From NCBI RefSeq assembly GCF_008831505.1, contig NZ_CP044507.1, positions 1,922,001 to 1,986,000 of the forward strand: 64,000 nucleotides of DNA. Reading direction: 5' to 3'. The stretch's first letter is position 1, and the number at the start of each line of letters is the position of its first letter. This document shows, piece after piece, positions 33,637 to 42,491 of this stretch. The translations under genes were made by a program, and so were the position numbers. The notes below the pieces were generated by a model. That model made no database searches. It was not told the origin of the DNA and worked only from the letters and a program-made list of their open reading frames with translations. The DNA comes from Chryseobacterium sp. (GTDB lineage Bacteria; Bacteroidota; Bacteroidia; Flavobacteriales; Weeksellaceae).

Positions 33637-34847
33637 ACTGCTTTTTTTGAAAGAATGGATTCCAGATTAGTAATACATTGCTGAAGCCGGAAATTCCGCA
33701 AATAAAAATTTCTGCCATTCGTTCCCAGAGCCTCCAGTTCTGATGATGGCATAGCTGATAGCTGTAGTATGGTCTGCGCTAGTGTCCTGAAATCGCCGGC
33801 AGGTACTGTATAACCACACTTTGATTCCTGCACCAGTTCAGCGCCCTCACCGTTAATCATAGCCACAATTGGTTTTGCAGCGCTCATATAAGCCTGAACT
33901 TTAGCAGGCACGGTAAGATTAAATATGGGGTCATCTTTTAAACTGACCAGCATTACATCAGCTTCCCTGAAAAAAGCGGCCATGGCTTCCAGTGGATATC
34001 TGCCTAATGTAAAAACTGTCCCGTGCAGTTTATGGCTATCAATAAAATCCCTCACATAATGCATTTTTCGGCCGTCACCTACGATAATCCACTTAATATT
34101 ATCATATCCCTTGATTTCCTGGGCTGCCTTCAGTATATTTTCCAAATCCTGGGCTTCACCTACATTACCTGCGAACATGACCTTAAAGCCTTCGGGGAGA
34201 GTGGGAATTAGAAACTCTGCACTGCATTCAGCCACAGCATCCTCGGCCCAGTTAGGGAAATATTCAATCTTTGAGTCAAAGTTTCCCTTCTCTAAGATGG
34301 ATTTTCTAAAACCTTTAGATGAAATAAGAATCTTTTCGGCATTGTTATAAAAGCTGACGACCATTTTTCTGAAAACATCAAGAACAAATCTGCTCCTGAT
34401 CCCGCCGGCGGTTTGTAAACTTTCCGGCCACAGATCCAGAACCCAAAAATATACAGGAGTTCCCCGAAGTTTATTCAATAACAGGGCAGGATAATATTGG
34501 GTGACAGGTGAAGGTTCATGAACAATTACGGCATCGTATCTTTTGGAAAAACTAAGAAAAAATGCCTTAACAGACGCAAAAAAAGCAAAACTGAAATAAT
34601 TAAGGAAAAGTCTTGTCCCCCCACCTTTCCCTCTTGGCAACAGCAGACTTCTAATTACCTTCACTCCATTTACAGTTTGCCTCCTGTTTTTAAAAACACC
34701 ATAACCTTCGTAGATTTCACCCTCAGGATAATTAGGTAACCCTGTAAGCACAGTGACCTCATGTCCTCTTCTCTGCAGTTCGAAAGCAAGGTCATTGCTT
34801 TTAAAGTTTTCCGGGTAAAAATATTGGGTTACGATTAAAATTTTCAT
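33633..34847 (-). CDS. GT4-family glycosyltransferase, WbuB-like
   Basis: 404 residues with a GT-B fold. It starts MKILIVTQYFYPENFKSNDL and has the GLPNYPEGEIYEGY stretch typical of WbuB/WbuB-like N-acetyl-fucosamine transferases. The donor-binding half contains MFAGNVGEAQDLENILKAA and the EX7E region VSLKDDPIFNLTVPAKVQAYM. It is expected on the cytosolic face of the inner membrane, adding an amino-deoxysugar to the growing unit. The usual fnlABC genes for L-FucNAc are missing here. It is preceded by 127 bases without a gene. Confidence 0.9.
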   Translation of the reverse strand: MKILIVTQYFYPENFKSNDLAFELQRRGHEVTVLTGLPNYPEGEIYEGYGVFKNRRQTVNGVKVIRSLLLPRGKGGGTRLFLNYFSFAFFASVKAFFLSFSKRYDAVIVHEPSPVTQYYPALLLNKLRGTPVYFWVLDLWPESLQTAGGIRSRFVLDVFRKMVVSFYNNAEKILISSKGFRKSILEKGNFDSKIEYFPNWAEDAVAECSAEFLIPTLPEGFKVMFAGNVGEAQDLENILKAAQEIKGYDNIKWIIVGDGRKMHYVRDFIDSHKLHGTVFTLGRYPLEAMAAFFREADVMLVSLKDDPIFNLTVPAKVQAYMSAAKPIVAMINGEGAELVQESKCGYTVPAGDFRTLAQTILQLSAMPSSELEALGTNGRNFYLRNFRLQQCITNLESILSKKAV

Positions 34848-34974
34848 GGTTTCTATTATGGTGCAGATTTAGAAAAAATGAAAAGTCATTTAATCAAATC
34901 CTGAAAATTAATTCATTTATTGTAAACACAGTTTATTTTGGATTACTGGAACCGAAATAGACCGTATATCATTT

Positions 34975-35739
34975 TTATTGACCGCAGACAATCCTTTTCT
35001 GCTGAACTGACGGGTAATTAATAAGAACGGCCTTATGAGGACCTTTAAAAACAAATAAACTTCCGGCGGCTACACCAATCACTTTATGACTGTCAATAAC
35101 TTCTTTAATATGCTCCAGTGATCCCGCGCCTCCCAAAACCGTGATTGGAATACTTAATTTATCGGCAACACCTGCAATAAGTTCAAGATCAAACCCATTC
35201 ATTAGACCATCCCTGTCTATTGAGTTGATGATAACCTCTCCAGCGCCGTAACTTTCGGCTATTTCGGCAAATTCAAGGGGACTGACACCTGTTCCGTTCG
35301 TACCGTTATGGGTAAAGACCTCATAGCCCATTGAAGCTGTTTTTTTAACATCCATGACCACGACCGTACTTTGTGAGCCGGACCGCTTTGAAATTTCAGT
35401 AATAACCGCGGGATTCTGCAGCGCCGCATTTCCAAGCGAAACCTTTTCCACGCCCAGATTCAATACCCGCTCCGCCTGATCTGCATTGCTGATACCCCCA
35501 CCATAGCAGAGTGGCATCATTGACTGCCCAGCGAGTTTTTCTATTAAATGATAATTGGGCCCCGTTCTTTTCACCGTCGCATCAATATCAAAAACAGCAA
35601 TTTCGTCCACTTCCTTCTCGCTAAAAATGCGCACGGCATTAATGGGATCACCCACATAAGTAGGATCCTGAAAATTAACAGTTTTCACCAGACCGTTTTT
35701 ATGAAGCAGCAAACAGGGAATGATTCTAGGTCTGAGCAT
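34975..35739 (-). CDS. hisF: HisF paralogue of a sugar amidotransferase system (WbuZ/HisF2 type)
   Basis: 254 residues, a TIM barrel of the HisF family: IIPCLLLHKNGLVKTVNF, VDEIAVFDIDAT with a catalytic-type Asp, LCYGGGISNADQA and the second Asp in INSIDRDGLMNGFD. In histidine synthesis HisF cyclises the imidazole precursor. Here it lies next to a HisH paralogue and a PP-loop amidotransferase inside a polysaccharide locus, the arrangement known from Pseudomonas wbpG-hisH2-hisF2 and E. coli wbuX-wbuY-wbuZ. There the pair supplies ammonia to convert an N-acetyl group to an acetamidino group. It overlaps hisH by 14 bases. Confidence 0.92.
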   Translation of the reverse strand: MLRPRIIPCLLLHKNGLVKTVNFQDPTYVGDPINAVRIFSEKEVDEIAVFDIDATVKRTGPNYHLIEKLAGQSMMPLCYGGGISNADQAERVLNLGVEKVSLGNAALQNPAVITEISKRSGSQSTVVVMDVKKTASMGYEVFTHNGTNGTGVSPLEFAEIAESYGAGEVIINSIDRDGLMNGFDLELIAGVADKLSIPITVLGGAGSLEHIKEVIDSHKVIGVAAGSLFVFKGPHKAVLINYPSVQQKRIVCGQ

Positions 35740-36355
35740 CTTTTAGTTTTGAAAAATTATATAGCAAAGCCGCTCCGCTGTGGTGGCTCTTCTCTGGGTG
35801 AAACAGGATTCCGTATATATTTTCGCGGTGTGTAGCGCAGGTAAAGGTACTCCCATAACTGGACGTCGCAAGAATATGGGAAGTGTCACCACAAACAAAA
35901 TGATAGGAATGGAGAAAATAAAAAAGAGCATCATTCTCAATCCCTTCGAATAGTGGATGCTCCCGTGTCGGAAACACATCATTCCAGCCCATGTGCGGGA
36001 GTTTGGTCCTATGGGAAATCAATGATTCATCAAGCCTTTTTACCCTGCCATTGATCCATCCTAAACCCTCCACAGTACCCTCGTCGCTGGTATTGGCCAT
36101 CATCTGCATACCGACACATATACCGATCACAGGTATTTTCTGCACCATCACCATATCGTCCAGCAGATTGCGCATCCCGGATTTATTAAGTTCTGTAATT
36201 GCATGATCAAAATGCCCTACACCCGGCAGCAGAAGTTTGCGGGCACCCCGGAGCTCCGAAGCATTCCTTGCTATTGTAACAGGCACATCCAACCGTCTGT
36301 ACATGTTCACAAACGCATTTATGTTACCTACACCATAATCAATAATCGTAATCAT
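35726..36355 (-). CDS. hisH: HisH paralogue, glutaminase subunit (WbuY/HisH2 type)
   Basis: 209 residues, a class I glutamine amidotransferase. The nucleophile elbow is IGICVGMQMMAN and the His-Glu pair lies in LFHPEKSHHSG. VVDYGxGN-type sequence opens the protein (IIDYGVGNINAF). It hydrolyses glutamine and passes ammonia to the HisF partner. Short overlaps on both sides (4 bases with the amidotransferase, 14 with hisF) show tight coupling of the three genes. No other his genes are in the window, supporting a role in sugar modification. Confidence 0.93.
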   Translation of the reverse strand: MITIIDYGVGNINAFVNMYRRLDVPVTIARNASELRGARKLLLPGVGHFDHAITELNKSGMRNLLDDMVMVQKIPVIGICVGMQMMANTSDEGTVEGLGWINGRVKRLDESLISHRTKLPHMGWNDVFPTREHPLFEGIENDALFYFLHSYHFVCGDTSHILATSSYGSTFTCATHRENIYGILFHPEKSHHSGAALLYNFSKLKDAQT

Positions 36356-37497
36356 CTGAATAACCGCTTTTCCAGGCCCAGTTTCTGCATCATAACGGCA
36401 CCAAAATTAATAATCTTAATCTTATTTCTGTAATCGTGAAAAGTTTTGTTCTCACCATTAAATATCTCCCTCAGTTCTTCTGTGGTTAGGTCCAGTTTAC
36501 ATGCCACATACTCAAACTCGTGATTTAAACGGCTGGCGCTTAACTCAGTTGTGGATATACGGCTTAAGGCAGCCTCACGCGTCATTTGTCCGGTGAGAAT
36601 AAGGCTCGAAAAGTGGGCCCGCCTCTTATGGAAACCAAATTTGGCCGGAAGCCAAAAATCTTCGTAAAACCTGGTAAAACGGGATTCATGGTGCTTATGG
36701 CGAAATGGCTCCCAGTTAAATTTCTCACTTAATAATTTTTCCGCATCTTTTTTAAGGTAAGGAATCATATCCAGAGGTTTCACCACCTTCATACCCAGGA
36801 TATAACGGTAATATAGTTTGTACTGTAAAATATCAATCAATGGAAAGGTCTTTAGCGGATGTTTTCCGAACTTTGAGTGAATATCGCGCACAAGTACTGT
36901 GTCTATGCCGGGAAACCCGCCCCACTCCAGCGGCTCCCTGCAGCATTCGGTTGAATAATTACTTCCGGTAATAATATATTTAACCTTGTTTTTTCGGGCA
37001 TATTGATAAAGAGCTGAAAAAAATGCATAATCCTGAGGGAGGTCCTGATCTGCAATCTGCGATTTCAGGAACGCGACCTGCAAATCCTTCATCTCTTCCC
37101 AGTCAATAACCTCGGTATACAGATCCAAATTAAGACCGTTACAGATTTTTTCAATATTAGACACTGCCCTATCGGTATTCCAGCCTGCATCTACATGAAA
37201 AAGAAGAGGTCGCAGCCCCATTATTTCCTTAGCTACATATGCCGCATAGGAACTGTCCAGCCCACCGCTAACACCTATGATACAGTCAAAATCTTTCCCT
37301 TTGCCGGCTTCCCGGATTCTGGCCGCATACCTCATGAGGGTTGCATTTCCTTTTTCACCCGTATCCCAGTTAGGAACGATTACTTTATGGAAATTATGAT
37401 AATAGTCTGATATTCCGTTTTCATCAAAAACAATATTTGGATCGGACGTATCCATAATGGTTTTTGTGCATATCTGATATTTTCTGTTGGATTCCAT
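36352..37497 (-). CDS. N-acetyl sugar amidotransferase (WbuX/WbpG/PseA family)
   Basis: About 381 residues. The PP-loop ATP-pyrophosphatase motif is GVSGGLDSSYAAY near residue 75. With the HisH/HisF pair it should turn an N-acetyl sugar into an acetamidino sugar. Other family stretches are LLFHVDAGWNTDRAV and ITGSNYSTECCREPLEWGG. As I recall, many relatives have a zinc-like C-x2-C ... C-x2-C pattern at the N-terminus. Here only the first Cys remains (YQICTKTIMDTSDPNIVFDE, then GISDYY). The start at 37497 begins just before YQIC; a start at 37524 adds nine residues. Confidence 0.9.
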   Translation of the reverse strand: MESNRKYQICTKTIMDTSDPNIVFDENGISDYYHNFHKVIVPNWDTGEKGNATLMRYAARIREAGKGKDFDCIIGVSGGLDSSYAAYVAKEIMGLRPLLFHVDAGWNTDRAVSNIEKICNGLNLDLYTEVIDWEEMKDLQVAFLKSQIADQDLPQDYAFFSALYQYARKNKVKYIITGSNYSTECCREPLEWGGFPGIDTVLVRDIHSKFGKHPLKTFPLIDILQYKLYYRYILGMKVVKPLDMIPYLKKDAEKLLSEKFNWEPFRHKHHESRFTRFYEDFWLPAKFGFHKRRAHFSSLILTGQMTREAALSRISTTELSASRLNHEFEYVACKLDLTTEELREIFNGENKTFHDYRNKIKIINFGAVMMQKLGLEKRLFR

Positions 37498-37644
37498 TAC
37501 CTTTTCTTTCCCTCGCCCTTTCATTTTGAGGATGATATAGCTGCCCTTTTAATAGGGGATATTAATTTATAATTATTTTTGATCACGCAATTCATATAGT
37601 ACATAATTTCTAACAAAAATTCAGCGCTATATCAAAATTGCGCA

Positions 37645-38883
37645 CTATACCCCTGTGCTGACTTTCTCATTCAGAAGAGTATTATAAAGTTCCATATAAC
37701 AGCCGAACATTTTAATATTCTCAAAATTTGCCACCGCGCTTTCCCGGCAATTGTTCACATAATGGTTACTTCCCAGGTCCCTCATCTTTACAATTGCCTT
37801 AACAATCCCTTCAACGTCACCTTTCTCTAGCACTACACCTGTATCACTGCTAATTGATTCCGGACTCCCGCCTGATCTGTATGTAATGACGGGGGTTCCA
37901 CATGCCAGTGCCTCCAGATTGACTGTGGGGAATGTATCATCCAGCGTGGTATTAACAAACACATCTGCGGCAGAATATAAATCTGCAAGGTCACTCACAC
38001 TCTCAGTACGTTCCAATCCAACTATCCCCGGCGGCAGGCTTCGGATCTGACTGGGGCTCAGCCCTACCAACATCATGGAAAATCTTTGGGGATCCAGACA
38101 ATTGTAAAGCTGAACAAAATGATCAAGTCCCTTCCTTCTGTCCCAGGTGCTCGCAACTCCCAAAATAATAAAACGATTTCCAACATGAAATAAGCTGTCA
38201 ATTTTGCTTCTGGAATTCTTAGGATAAAATTCACTCAAATCAACACCGTTATGGATGACTTCCATAGGATAACCCGCCAGAAATGATTCACTTACTCTAT
38301 TGCCAAGCCAATGGGAAACAGGAATGAGCGTCAGATTATCCAGTGAATTAAAAATTCTTTTTTTATCAGCATAATTTTTCACAGAGCGGTCGGCCCATAA
38401 ACTTTTGGGGTATTCCTTTTTTTGCTCACACGCATAACACCCTGTTTTCCATTTTTCGCAACCTACATACTCAAAATAAGCGCAGTGACCGGTAAAAGCC
38501 CAGCAATCATGGAAAGTCCACACCACAGGAATGCCGGACTCCTTCAAAAATCTGAACAGAATCTCAATATTGATAAAATAGCCGTGTAGGTGATGCAAAT
38601 GTATTATATCCGGGTTTATTTCCCTTATGCGTTCGGTTAAGGCGATCGTAGCAGACCGTGAACCGAAGCCGTGGTTATCAAAAAGGCGTGTTTCCAGTCC
38701 ATGACTGTAGACGTCCCACTTTGTTCCAATCTTAATAATATTCGAGCTGCTGGGATTATGATTTCGGGCGTAGGTAATATAGCTTGACCACCCACTTCGG
38801 ATTGCCTGTTCACCAATTTGCTCAGCGATCCTGCCTACAGACCCACTGTTGACTTCAATACTGATCTGTAGGAGGATGGGCAT
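37645..38883 (-). CDS. GT4-family glycosyltransferase
   Basis: 412 residues, GT-B fold. The N-terminal half begins MPILLQISIEVNSGSVGRIA, a start also seen in WcaC-like colanic-acid transferases, and contains HLHHLHGYFINIEIL and WTFHDCWAFTGHCAYF. The donor half has ILGVASTWDRRKGLDHFVQL and the EX7E-type motif around VNLEALACGTPVITYRSGG. A Cys-rich patch (GCEKWKTGCYACEQ) resembles a zinc knuckle found in this subgroup. Sugar unknown. It is separated from the amidotransferase by about 120 bases. Confidence 0.92.
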   Translation of the reverse strand: MPILLQISIEVNSGSVGRIAEQIGEQAIRSGWSSYITYARNHNPSSSNIIKIGTKWDVYSHGLETRLFDNHGFGSRSATIALTERIREINPDIIHLHHLHGYFINIEILFRFLKESGIPVVWTFHDCWAFTGHCAYFEYVGCEKWKTGCYACEQKKEYPKSLWADRSVKNYADKKRIFNSLDNLTLIPVSHWLGNRVSESFLAGYPMEVIHNGVDLSEFYPKNSRSKIDSLFHVGNRFIILGVASTWDRRKGLDHFVQLYNCLDPQRFSMMLVGLSPSQIRSLPPGIVGLERTESVSDLADLYSAADVFVNTTLDDTFPTVNLEALACGTPVITYRSGGSPESISSDTGVVLEKGDVEGIVKAIVKMRDLGSNHYVNNCRESAVANFENIKMFGCYMELYNTLLNEKVSTGV

Positions 38884-38933
38884 TATTTGTTAAGTAAGAT
38901 TTGAAGCCGTGAGTTGCGTATATATAAATATAA

Positions 38934-40049
38934 TTAATTGAGGATCTTTCCTTTAAAGTTCCCTTTATTGAGCACACATTTGGAATTTGAAACTTTTATT
39001 GAAGAAGTGGACGGGCCATCAATCTTAAGTCCCCCAACATTATCGCACCAGACATTATCGAAAATGACATTATCAAAATTACCGGAAATATCCAGTGAGG
39101 AATTTTTATTTTGTTCAAAATGTATATTGCGGAAGGAAACATTGTAAATATTGCCTTTAAGTACCAATCCTGTCTTGTTATATTCAAATATGGAATTGGA
39201 AATATTGGACGTAGTGATTGCGTGGCTGCCCCCACTGCTGCCGTTCATAGTCATACCAATATTACTGTGGCTTACAAGGACGTTATCGAACAGCACCGTG
39301 GTTGAAGGACCACTACCCGCCGTATCTTCAAATAAGATTCCACTGCCGGAGGCATTGAATATCTTGGTATCGGAAATTTTGAGGCCAACGCTCAGCCGGA
39401 TGATAATTCCGTTAGGTGCTTTTCCAAATAAATTCATTATCGTACAGTATTGCACTTCCGAATGGTAGGCTCCCTGCAGTTCCAGACTTCCCTGAGAAAT
39501 AAGGAAATTCCGGATGGAAAAAGAATTACTCATAAGGGTATCCTGACCCCGCTGACCAACAATATTGGATATGGCAATTATTGGACTTACACAATGGATC
39601 TGCGTAGCAGAACGGCTTTCACCTGTTAAAGATATACAGTCTCTTATAAGCAGAGTACGGCTGATGATATACTTGCCCTTTGGAAAGAAAATCGCACCTC
39701 CACCCTGCCAGTTTCCGCCTGATATATTCTGTAAAGGGTACAGGTTACTTACTACATCAATGGCCTTTTGAATTGCCTGAGTATCATCTGTAACGCCGTC
39801 TCCTTTGGCCCCGAACCAGCGAACATTGATTATTCCGTCATAAACCCTGGAATAATAGGATGAGCCGTTTTTTATTACAAGTACACCATCCACATCTTTA
39901 TCAGTGATGGGAATTCCGTTGAGTTTTTTTACAATTCTTTCATACGAAAAGGTCTGATTGCTGTGCAAATCCTTTTTCTCCAAAAATTGTTGAGAAAAAA
40001 GGAAGGAATTTTGAACCAGATAGAACAGGAAGATCAGCTTATACTTCAT
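38934..40049 (-). CDS. Secreted right-handed beta-helix protein (pectate lyase superfamily type)
   Basis: 371 residues with a signal peptide (MKYKLIFLFYLVQNSFLFSQ). The segment VRWFGAKGDGVTDDTQAIQK near residue 75 and the GGGAIFFPKGKYII that follows mark the pectate-lyase-3 N-terminal part of right-handed beta-helices (GH28-like, also phage tailspikes and polysaccharide epimerases). The rest shows repeated strand/turn units (SNIGMTMNG, SISNS-type). It lies between two glycosyltransferase genes, so it may cut, epimerise or deacetylate the locus polysaccharide in the periplasm or outside. I cannot place catalytic residues. Confidence 0.88.
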   Translation of the reverse strand: MKYKLIFLFYLVQNSFLFSQQFLEKKDLHSNQTFSYERIVKKLNGIPITDKDVDGVLVIKNGSSYYSRVYDGIINVRWFGAKGDGVTDDTQAIQKAIDVVSNLYPLQNISGGNWQGGGAIFFPKGKYIISRTLLIRDCISLTGESRSATQIHCVSPIIAISNIVGQRGQDTLMSNSFSIRNFLISQGSLELQGAYHSEVQYCTIMNLFGKAPNGIIIRLSVGLKISDTKIFNASGSGILFEDTAGSGPSTTVLFDNVLVSHSNIGMTMNGSSGGSHAITTSNISNSIFEYNKTGLVLKGNIYNVSFRNIHFEQNKNSSLDISGNFDNVIFDNVWCDNVGGLKIDGPSTSSIKVSNSKCVLNKGNFKGKILN

Positions 40050-40153
40050 TGGGGGAATCCAGGATGTTTAAAATACAAAAATGAGGGTGGCTATTAATAT
40101 TTCACAGTCCCATTTCTGTTGCCCTGCGGTTACAAATTTAAATCTTTTCTTTT

Positions 40154-41269
40154 TTATACTCTCTCAGCGGTTCGTCGGATAATTTCCAGATACTGTAAGG
40201 TGCGCTCACGGCTGTTTGTAAAACGTTTAAGGTTGACCTTTGCCTTACGCACAAGTTCCGTTTTAAGATTTTCATCAGTATGCAGCTTATGCAGCGCATG
40301 GGCAAAATCCCTGGCGGAGGTCGCATTACAGAAGAGGGCCCCGTTGCCGCAGATGTCATGGGCAAAGCTCAGATCGGAAGTTACGATGGGCACCTCCATA
40401 AACATCGCTTCCAGGTAGGTAGTTGAAAAAACTTCTAACAGTGTCGGAAAGAACAGCGCATCCATCTGACGGAAAAGAGAGGGCAACTGCTCAATTCTTA
40501 CATATCCCATATAATTGATGTACTGATTATAGTAATCTGAAAAATTAAGGTCTTCCTTATTCAGTGAAATATGAAACCTGAAATCAAGTTTAGGTTGCAG
40601 TTTCAACATTTCATCAATTACTTTAGGAATAATCGTCAAATTTTTATGTGGATAATTCGCCGACAATGAAAGGATGTTGAATTCAGCTTTGTCAACACCC
40701 ATTTCTACCCAATTACTCTCCTTTTGGAAAATTCCGTTAAGTGTATTGCCAACCGTATAGGTAGGAACTGCACTGCTGATTTTTCTGTCAAATTTTGCGC
40801 GTGCCACTTCGGATTCAAAAATCAGCGAATCTGAATTTTTATGGAAATGATAGCTTTTAATTTGGTCAAGTAATCTGAATCTGGACCGTGCAACGGAATT
40901 CAGTCTTTTGAGGAAAGGAGATTCCGGATAAATAATATAGGGAATGGCAAATCCCACCACTTTTGGTGCGGTACTTTTATGATAGGAAGGTCCAAAGGTT
41001 GTAAAAATACAGTCTGGCTTAAATTTTCTTTCCAGCCGCTTCACGGCCCAAACTCTTTTCAGCACACAGGAGTGTTCAGACCCGGAAAGATTTTCAAACT
41101 GAAAGTTCGAACTGAATTTGGATGTGTCAGTCTGTTTGCTGGTCCCGGGCGACTGAATAACAAAATATTCATTTGGAATCTGCAGTATATTTAAATCTTC
41201 AAGAAAAGATACCGCGACCTGTATTCCGCCACCAGCCGCCAGATTTGAATTATCTATTAATATCTTCAT
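40154..41269 (-). CDS. Glycosyltransferase, GT4/GT1 type
   Basis: 371 residues, GT-B fold. The N-terminus is MKILIDNSNLAAGGGIQVAV, with the Gly-rich acceptor-side loop. The donor half shows ILSLSANYPHKNLTIIPKVID and the C-terminal LFFPTLLEVFSTTYLEAMFM and VPIVTSDLSFA, a degenerate EX7E motif. It is probably cytosolic at the inner membrane, adding one sugar of the repeat unit. Sugar unknown. About 100 bases separate it from the beta-helix gene and 70 from the next glycosyltransferase. Confidence 0.9.
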   Translation of the reverse strand: MKILIDNSNLAAGGGIQVAVSFLEDLNILQIPNEYFVIQSPGTSKQTDTSKFSSNFQFENLSGSEHSCVLKRVWAVKRLERKFKPDCIFTTFGPSYHKSTAPKVVGFAIPYIIYPESPFLKRLNSVARSRFRLLDQIKSYHFHKNSDSLIFESEVARAKFDRKISSAVPTYTVGNTLNGIFQKESNWVEMGVDKAEFNILSLSANYPHKNLTIIPKVIDEMLKLQPKLDFRFHISLNKEDLNFSDYYNQYINYMGYVRIEQLPSLFRQMDALFFPTLLEVFSTTYLEAMFMEVPIVTSDLSFAHDICGNGALFCNATSARDFAHALHKLHTDENLKTELVRKAKVNLKRFTNSRERTLQYLEIIRRTAERV

Positions 41270-41339
41270 ATTTCAACATTAGAAGCGGTTTAAGCACTGC
41301 TGTTTAAATTCTTAAGTCTCATAACGCCTTTTAAGGTAA

Positions 41340-42491
41340 TTAATTGCGATTACCTATTGTCTTAAATAAACCATCCCACTGCCGCATGATAACCTCCTTA
41401 CTGAACTCAGCAGCTTTTTTCTTCGCATTGCTGCCCATTATCCTTCTTAAATCCTCTCTGTCCGCAAGACGCGTAATCGCTTTTCCAAAGCTTTCAACAT
41501 CCTCAGCAGGTACCAAAATTCCATTTTTATCGTTTTCAATCAGTTCAGCAGGTCCTTCGGGACAGTCGAAACTTACCACGGGCAAGCCACACGTCATCGC
41601 TTCTACGAAAACAAGTGCAAATCCTTCAAATCTTGATGAGAAGAGGAACATTGAACTGTTGAGCATTTCTTCCTGTATATTTTCAGATACTCCCATTAAT
41701 TTAATTTTACCCTCTAATTCATGAAAACTTATTTTTTGTGAAAGTTTCTCTTTCCATTCACCCTGTCCGTAAATATCTAATGTCCAGTTGTGAAGTTCTT
41801 CTTTATGCTGAGCCCAAGCATCTATCAGTAAATCAAAACCTTTTTGTGCATCAAGTTTGCCCACTGCTATCGCTCGCTTACGTGTAACGTCTGCGCTGTG
41901 CGTGGCGGCGAAGGAGGAAAAGTTGTAGATATGGTAAATATTTTTGTGAGTTCGTTGCCATTGCTCCAAATCCTTTTTTGTAAGCACTACTAACGCATCA
42001 AGTTGCTTTGTTTGGCGAAGGAGCTGCGACGTTCTGTATTGGCCAACGAGCCGGCTAAGCAAACCTGCATTCTGCGCCATGAGAAACTGTTGACGGAAAT
42101 TTTGTGAAAAATGCATTTCCAAGACCTTTTTGCAATTTACTCTTATTGACTGCAAAAACTCCAGTTCTTTTCCACCGGTAGACACCATGATTTCAGGCTG
42201 CTCCTCAGCCAAAAAAGCCTCCAGTTTTTTTCTGTAAGCTGCAATTTTGCTTAAGGTGAAAATTATCCTGCTGCCCAAAGACCTTTTAAAGTCCAGATCA
42301 AAATTGTAACCGAAATCTACAACTTTAACATCCTCATCCAAAGGAAAAAACAGCGGCCGTGCGCGCTGGTCTGTAGTTAGGACGGTGACATTATAGCCAT
42401 ATACCTGCACCAGATAATTAATTTTTTCAGAGAGGATCCTTTCCATACCGCCGGGATTTTGTAAAGAAGGGATGCAGTATAGGATTTTCAT
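41340..42491 (-). CDS. GT4-family glycosyltransferase
   Basis: 383 residues. MKILYCIPSLQNPGGMERIL starts a typical GT4 N-terminal domain. The donor domain has AIAVGKLDAQKGFDLLIDAW and SRFEGFALVFVEAMTCGLPV with the EX7E glutamates, followed by VVSFDCPEGPAELI. This last stretch is common in galactosyl and N-acetylgalactosaminyl transferases of polysaccharide loci, but the sugar is not certain. It overlaps the upstream GT2 gene by four bases. Confidence 0.93.
   Translation of the reverse strand: MKILYCIPSLQNPGGMERILSEKINYLVQVYGYNVTVLTTDQRARPLFFPLDEDVKVVDFGYNFDLDFKRSLGSRIIFTLSKIAAYRKKLEAFLAEEQPEIMVSTGGKELEFLQSIRVNCKKVLEMHFSQNFRQQFLMAQNAGLLSRLVGQYRTSQLLRQTKQLDALVVLTKKDLEQWQRTHKNIYHIYNFSSFAATHSADVTRKRAIAVGKLDAQKGFDLLIDAWAQHKEELHNWTLDIYGQGEWKEKLSQKISFHELEGKIKLMGVSENIQEEMLNSSMFLFSSRFEGFALVFVEAMTCGLPVVSFDCPEGPAELIENDKNGILVPAEDVESFGKAITRLADREDLRRIMGSNAKKKAAEFSKEVIMRQWDGLFKTIGNRN

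Noticed and set aside
34975-36355. Histidine biosynthesis operon
   Set aside because: Only the HisF and HisH paralogues are present, next to a sugar amidotransferase and among glycan genes, so a role in histidine synthesis is unlikely.
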